Source: Chloroflexota bacterium (lineage in GTDB: Bacteria > Chloroflexota > Dehalococcoidia > SZUA-161 > JAUWZY01). From it: DNA of 9,045 nucleotides. The notes beneath the pieces were generated by a model. That model did no database searches and was not told where the DNA came from. It saw nothing but the letters and a program-made list of their open reading frames with translations. Made by a program: the position numbers and the translations under genes. This document shows, piece after piece, positions 5,525-9,045 of this stretch. The stretch spans positions 1 to 9,045 of the forward strand of contig JAUWZY010000028.1 of assembly GCA_030615045.1 (NCBI GenBank), written 5' to 3'. Within the stretch, counting starts at the first letter, position 1, and every line of letters begins with the position of its first letter.

Positions 5525-6843
5525 CATGGATAGCGCTCGCCGCTTATCCCTTTAGCCCATTCCCTGACCTCAGCGGCGAGGAAAAGAGAACCGGCGGCGC
5601 AGATAAAGTCCTTTGGCTGAGCTCTTTTCCGCACCTCGGCTATCGCCTCGGCCACGTTTTCTATGACCAGAGCTTGTACCCCATATGGCATGAACTCCTC
5701 GGCCAGCGTCGCGGGCTTGGCAGCACGAGGATGCTTCGACCGAGTGATGATGACGGTGTCGAATAGCGGCGCCAGTTCGGCGATGATCCCCGATATATTT
5801 TTATCCAGCGATGTCCCTATTATAAGGATCGATCGCTCAAAGTGGAAGAGCTGCTCCAGAGCCTGGCCGAGCCTTCTCGCCGAGTCAGCGTTATGCGCAC
5901 TATCCACCACTAACAGTGGCCAATGGCTCAGAATCTCAAGTCGCCCCGGCCAGTGAACTCGGGCCAGGCCGGAGACGATATCCTGCTCCGGGATGGCCAA
6001 TGTCTCCAAACATGCCACGGCGGTGGCCGCATTCTCCAACTGGTGGTCGCCGAGGAGGGGGATGGTGAGCTCATAGCAGGCGCCTTTTCCCTCGACCTTA
6101 AGGGATTGTGCGCAGAGGTTGGCATTCGTTTTCTGCCAGGTGACCTCTTCCCCCACCATGATGAGCTCAACTCCCTTTTCCAGGCAGGTCTCTCGGATTA
6201 CCTCGGCTGCCTCTGCCCTCTGAGGCGAGCTCACCACCACCGTGCCCGGCTTGATGATCCCCGCCTTTTCCTTAGCTATCTGGGCGATTGAGTCGCCGAG
6301 GATAGCGGTGTGGTCTAAGCTTATCGAGGTGATAACGCAGACCTCAGGTTTGACCACATTGGTGGCATCGAGTTGGCCGCCCAATCCCGCCTCCAGCACT
6401 TGAAATTCAACCCCGCTTCTTTGGAAGTGGCAGAAGGCCAAAGCGGTTAGTATCTCAAAGGTACTCAATTCCCCATAAGCACCATTACGATTCACCACCT
6501 CGATCTCCGGCTTCAACTCGGTGACCAATGCTATCAGCTCCTGTTCACTGACCGGTTGGCCGTCGATGCTGATCCGCTCGCGGAGGGTATGGAGGTGGGG
6601 GGAGGTATAGAGCCCAGTTTTATGTCCTGAGGCGCAAAGCGGAGAGGCGATCATAGCCGCGGTGCTGCCCTTGCCCTTTGAGCCAGCGATATGGATGGTT
6701 CGAGCTTTGAGATGGGGCTGACCTAATTGCCTTACCAGCTCCTCCATACGCCTCAAGTCGAATCGGGAGGAGTAGGCAAAGCCAGGCCACCTCTCCAGAT
6801 CGGCGAAGCTGAGGATATAATCAATAGCCGCTTTATAGTCCAT
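5524..6843 (-). CDS. folC: Folylpolyglutamate synthase / dihydrofolate synthase family
   Basis: FolC adds glutamate to tetrahydrofolate and in many bacteria also to dihydropteroate, making polyglutamylated folate in the cytoplasm. The 439-residue length is typical. It is a Mur-ligase-type ATP-dependent enzyme: ATP loop 'HIAGSKGKGST' (51-61), 'LYTSPHLHTLRERI' (78-91), 'EAGLGGQLDATN' (151-162; the usual GLGGRLDATN has Arg where this has Gln), 'ITSISLDHTAILG' (171-183) with the metal-binding His, 'PGRLE' (299-303), and 'VVDSAHNADSA' (312-322; the usual motif is DGAHN). Whether it has both activities cannot be read from the sequence. It is the first gene of folC-fabF-dnaA, divergent from argF, with a 12-nt gap to fabF. 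No Shine-Dalgarno precedes its ATG. A promoter lies just upstream. Confidence 0.95.
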   Translation of the reverse strand: MDYKAAIDYILSFADLERWPGFAYSSRFDLRRMEELVRQLGQPHLKARTIHIAGSKGKGSTAAMIASPLCASGHKTGLYTSPHLHTLRERISIDGQPVSEQELIALVTELKPEIEVVNRNGAYGELSTFEILTALAFCHFQRSGVEFQVLEAGLGGQLDATNVVKPEVCVITSISLDHTAILGDSIAQIAKEKAGIIKPGTVVVSSPQRAEAAEVIRETCLEKGVELIMVGEEVTWQKTNANLCAQSLKVEGKGACYELTIPLLGDHQLENAATAVACLETLAIPEQDIVSGLARVHWPGRLEILSHWPLLVVDSAHNADSARRLGQALEQLFHFERSILIIGTSLDKNISGIIAELAPLFDTVIITRSKHPRAAKPATLAEEFMPYGVQALVIENVAEAIAEVRKRAQPKDFICAAGSLFLAAEVREWAKGISGERYP

Positions 6844-6861
6844 TTCGGGAAAACATAGTCT

Positions 6862-6889
6862 ATTATGACATCGGGCGGCGGGTTGTCAA
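6862..6889 (-). promoter_or_regulatory. Sigma70-like promoter of folC-fabF-dnaA
   Basis: The minus strand has a perfect TTGACA (6884-6889), a 16-bp spacer and CATAAT (6862-6867, five of six to consensus). Expected transcription start is near 6855, about 12 nt before the folC ATG, so the leader is very short and lacks a Shine-Dalgarno. Confidence 0.7.
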
Positions 6890-6895
6890 TAACCC
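6880..6895. repeat. Inverted repeat over the folC -35 box
   Basis: The sequence GGGTT-GTCAAT-AACCC is a perfect 5-bp inverted repeat with a 6-bp centre. It covers the -35 of the folC promoter and lies just upstream of the argF promoter region. It could be an operator, but five base pairs is short enough for chance. Confidence 0.35.
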
Positions 6896-6901
6896 ATTAG
6901 C

Positions 6902-6931
6902 TTGCTCAAAAATATTGTAGTGGCTTATACT
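6902..6931 (+). promoter_or_regulatory. Candidate argF-der promoter
   Basis: TTGCTC (6902-6907) and TATACT (6926-6931, five of six to consensus) are separated by 18 bp. Transcription would start near 6938, only a few bases before the argF ATG at 6941, so the mRNA could be nearly leaderless. An overlapping TATAGT at 6931-6936 is a second possible -10. Confidence 0.45.
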
Positions 6932-6940
6932 ATAGTGGAA

Positions 6941-7855
6941 ATGAAAAGCAAGGATTTGCTCTCGGTGGCTGACCTGAGCCGGGACGATCTCCGGCGCATC
7001 TTAGATCGAGCCCTCGAGCTGAAGGGCGAGGGGAAAGCTGCTACTTTAGCTGGGCGGAGCTTGGCTTTGATCTTCGAAAAGCCCTCGCTGCGCACCAGGG
7101 TCAGCTTCGATGTTGCCATGGAGCAACTGGGGGGGCATACCATCTATCTATCCCGAGACGAGGTCGGGCTGGGAATAAGGGAGCCGATTTCCGATATGGC
7201 TCGGGTGCTCAGCCGTTATGTCGATGTCATCGTAGCTCGGACCTTCGCCCACTCCACGGTAGTACTTTTGGGTCAATATGCCACTGTGCCTGTGATCAAC
7301 GGCCTCTCCGATAGGGAGCACCCGTGTCAGGCCATCTCCGACCTTCTGACCATCTATGAGAAGAAGGGGAAGCTTGAAGGCTTAGCTTTGGCTTTCGTCG
7401 GTGATGGCAACAATGTCGCCAATAGCTTAGCCCTGGCGGCGACGATGATGGGGATGCATTTCAGCATGGCTGCCCCCGATGGCTATTGGATCCAAGACGA
7501 GGTGCTCGATCTGGCGCTGGGCTTTGCCTCGCAAAATGAGACCGAGTTATTCCTGACCCAGGACCCCGAGGCCGCGGTGCGCGATGCCGATGTGGTCTAC
7601 ACCGACGTCTGGACCAGCATGGGTCAGGAGGCTGAGGCGGAGAAGAGGCGCCGCGATTTCGCCGGCTATCAGGTCGATGCCAAGCTTCTGTCATCGGCCA
7701 AAGGCGATGCCATCCTGATGCACCCGATGCCGGTGCACCATGGCGAGGAGCTGGCGCCTGGCCTCATCGACTGCCCGCAGTCTGTGCTCATCGACCAGGC
7801 GGAGAACCGCCTCCACGCGCAGAAGGGGATTCTGGTTGAGATTTTGGGGGGATGA
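6941..7855 (+). CDS. argF: Ornithine carbamoyltransferase
   Basis: This enzyme joins carbamoyl phosphate to ornithine, giving citrulline in arginine synthesis. From the ATG at 6941 it has 304 residues, typical for the family; the TTG at 6902 would add 13 unlike residues and would lie inside the promoter. Carbamoyl-phosphate contacts are present: FEKPSLRTR (45-53) and HPCQ (127-130, Cys as in ornithine rather than aspartate enzymes). The ornithine-side loop has DVWTSMG (222-228) and the end has 'AENRLHAQKGILVEIL', both of ornithine type. The usual HCLP motif reads HPMP (261-264), so the Cys that lines the amino-acid pocket is gone. Another transcarbamylase substrate is possible, but the SMG loop favours ornithine. 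It starts the argF-der operon, and its TGA overlaps the der start. No other arg gene is in view. Confidence 0.9.
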   Translation: MKSKDLLSVADLSRDDLRRILDRALELKGEGKAATLAGRSLALIFEKPSLRTRVSFDVAMEQLGGHTIYLSRDEVGLGIREPISDMARVLSRYVDVIVARTFAHSTVVLLGQYATVPVINGLSDREHPCQAISDLLTIYEKKGKLEGLALAFVGDGNNVANSLALAATMMGMHFSMAAPDGYWIQDEVLDLALGFASQNETELFLTQDPEAAVRDADVVYTDVWTSMGQEAEAEKRRRDFAGYQVDAKLLSSAKGDAILMHPMPVHHGEELAPGLIDCPQSVLIDQAENRLHAQKGILVEILGG

Positions 7856-9045
7856 TGACTAAGCCCATCGTTGCCATTGTCGGTCGACCAAATGTGGGCA
7901 AGTCCACTCTGTTTAATCGCCTTGTCGGTGAGCGCTGGGCCATCGTCGAGGACGTGGCCGGGACGACCAGGGATCGCATCTGCGCCGACATCTCCTGGGC
8001 CGATGATAGCTTCACCCTCATCGATACCGGTGGCCTTGAGCCCAAGCCGACGTCGGACCTGAGGCACAAGGTCAAGGAGCAGGTTCAGATCGCCATCGCG
8101 GAGGCAGACGTCATCATCTTCATGGTCGATGTCACGGAGGGGGTGACAATCCCCGATTCGGAGATAGCCGAGACACTGCGCCGCTCGCAGAAGCCGATCA
8201 TTCTCGCTGTGAATAAATGCGATAACGAGGAGCGCTCCCAGCAAGCCCTTGAGTTCCACAGTCTCGCCTTAGCCCAGCTGATAGCTATCAGCGCCTATCA
8301 CGACACCGGCATCACCGAGTTGATGACCGAGGTCGTAGCCAAGTTGCCGCCATTGCCACCAGCCAGCGAAGAGCCGGGCATGATGAAGCTCGCCATCGTT
8401 GGTCGGGTCAATGTGGGCAAATCGATGCTGCTAAATGCCATTCTGGGGCAGGAGAGGGTCATCGTCAGCGAGGAGCCGGGTACTATCCGCGATGCTATAG
8501 ATACCGTCTTCAGCTATGGTGGTGAGCCCATGCTCCTCATCGATACCGCCGGGATCAGGAAGCGGGGTCGGGTCGAAGGGGGCATCGAGCGCTATAGTGT
8601 GCTTCGGGCGCTTCGTGCCATCAGCAGGGCAGATGTGGCTGTTTTAGTCACCGATGCCACTGAGATGGTCACCGCGCAGGATGTCCACATCGCGGGCTAT
8701 ATTGAGCAGGCGGTTAAGGGGATGGTGTTGGTGGTCAATAAATGGGACCTGATTGAGGATGGGGATCGGGCTCAATACATCAGGGAAATTCGAGGCAGGC
8801 TCAAGTTCATGCCCTATGTGCCCATTTTGTTCACCTCGGCTAAATTAAGGCAGGGCATTGAAGCGGTTTTAGCGGCGGCGAGAGGGATCTATCAGCAGCG
8901 GCTGAAGCGCTTGCCCGCCTCTTCGCTGAAAGAGGCTATGGCGCAGGCAGTGGCCACTCATGCCCCGCCTTCGATTGGGGGTCGGAAGCTCAGACTCAGA
9001 GGGGTCACCCAGTCCGATGTCAACCCGCCAACATTTGTCTTCTCG
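7855..9045 (+). CDS. der: Double-GTPase ribosome assembly factor Der (EngA), 3'-truncated by the window edge
   Basis: Der is an essential protein with two tandem GTPase domains and a KH-like domain that matures the 50S subunit. The frame is open from the ATG at 7855 to the end of the window, 397 codons with no stop; the family usually has about 435-490 residues, so only the end of the KH-like domain is missing. Domain 1: G1 GRPNVGKST (10-18), G2 GTTRD (36-40), G3 DTGG (57-60), G4 NKCD (120-123). Domain 2: G1 GRVNVGKS (183-190), G2 GTIRD (209-213, normally GTTRD), G3 DTAG (230-233), G4 NKWD (295-298), G5 SAK (328-330). The KH-like part starts near 345. Tandem ATGs at 7852 and 7855 both overlap the argF stop; the second is better spaced from the G-run at 7846-7851. 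Translation is probably coupled to argF. Confidence 0.96.
   Translation, partial: MTKPIVAIVGRPNVGKSTLFNRLVGERWAIVEDVAGTTRDRICADISWADDSFTLIDTGGLEPKPTSDLRHKVKEQVQIAIAEADVIIFMVDVTEGVTIPDSEIAETLRRSQKPIILAVNKCDNEERSQQALEFHSLALAQLIAISAYHDTGITELMTEVVAKLPPLPPASEEPGMMKLAIVGRVNVGKSMLLNAILGQERVIVSEEPGTIRDAIDTVFSYGGEPMLLIDTAGIRKRGRVEGGIERYSVLRALRAISRADVAVLVTDATEMVTAQDVHIAGYIEQAVKGMVLVVNKWDLIEDGDRAQYIREIRGRLKFMPYVPILFTSAKLRQGIEAVLAAARGIYQQRLKRLPASSLKEAMAQAVATHAPPSIGGRKLRLRGVTQSDVNPPTFVFS

Noticed and set aside
6902..6940. Upstream TTG extension of argF by 13 residues
   Set aside because: The residues are not family-like and the segment contains the best promoter elements.
7669..8259. 196-codon minus-strand open frame across the argF-der junction
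   Set aside because: It is fully antisense to two clear genes with complete motif sets, has no family signature or ribosome binding site, and such long shadows are common in GC-rich coding DNA.
1..9045. CRISPR arrays, tRNA or rRNA genes, insertion sequences, riboswitches
   Set aside because: I saw no spaced repeats, cloverleaf or transposase sequence, and the gaps between genes are too short to hold a riboswitch except 2677-2918, where I recognise none.

Overview
The window is a compact, gene-dense stretch of bacterial chromosome made of housekeeping genes. Gene content and protein style suggest Chloroflexota, most likely class Dehalococcoidia. The hints are an Obg with an 'AEIPGLIEGAH' G3 region, an ornithine carbamoyltransferase of the SLRTR / ENRLHAQK type, and an obg-nadD pair. 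This placement rests on recognised protein style, not on a search. I see no phage, transposase, toxin, defence or CRISPR genes and no RNA genes.

Layout from left to right: (1) the 3' part of thymidylate kinase (tmk, + strand) enters at the left edge, with an in-frame TAG near that edge. It converges on pyrE, and the two stop codons overlap. (2) A minus-strand operon obgE > nadD > pyrE (2676 down to 464) has tight or overlapping junctions and starts from a good sigma70-like promoter at 2696-2724. (3) A 242-bp intergenic region (2677-2918) holds that promoter, a strongly AT-rich block, half of a 12-bp direct repeat whose other copy is the dnaA stop region, and an open frame that may be a decayed gene fragment. 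(4) A second minus-strand operon folC > fabF > dnaA (6843 down to 2919) starts from a promoter at 6862-6889. (5) A divergent plus-strand operon argF > der starts near 6941 and runs off the right edge. der is open to the end of the window and is a real, 3'-truncated gene.

The genes cover nucleotide supply (tmk, pyrE), NAD synthesis (nadD), folate polyglutamylation (folC), fatty-acid elongation (fabF), arginine synthesis (argF), replication initiation (dnaA) and two ribosome-assembly GTPases (obgE, der). They form no single pathway. They look like growth-linked housekeeping genes co-transcribed in two minus-strand operons and one plus-strand operon.

I did not find a new multi-gene system. The most interesting points are sequence-level: DnaA carries non-standard residues (DHKA instead of DHTT/DHST) in its DNA-reading helix, and near-match DnaA-box repeats plus an AT-rich block lie beside the gene; ObgE stops exactly where its C-terminal OCT domain should begin, in an ATGA overlap with nadD; ArgF has HPMP in place of the HCLP substrate motif; and Der has a Thr-to-Ile change in switch I of its second GTPase domain. 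The three operon-head genes also share very short leaders without a usable Shine-Dalgarno.
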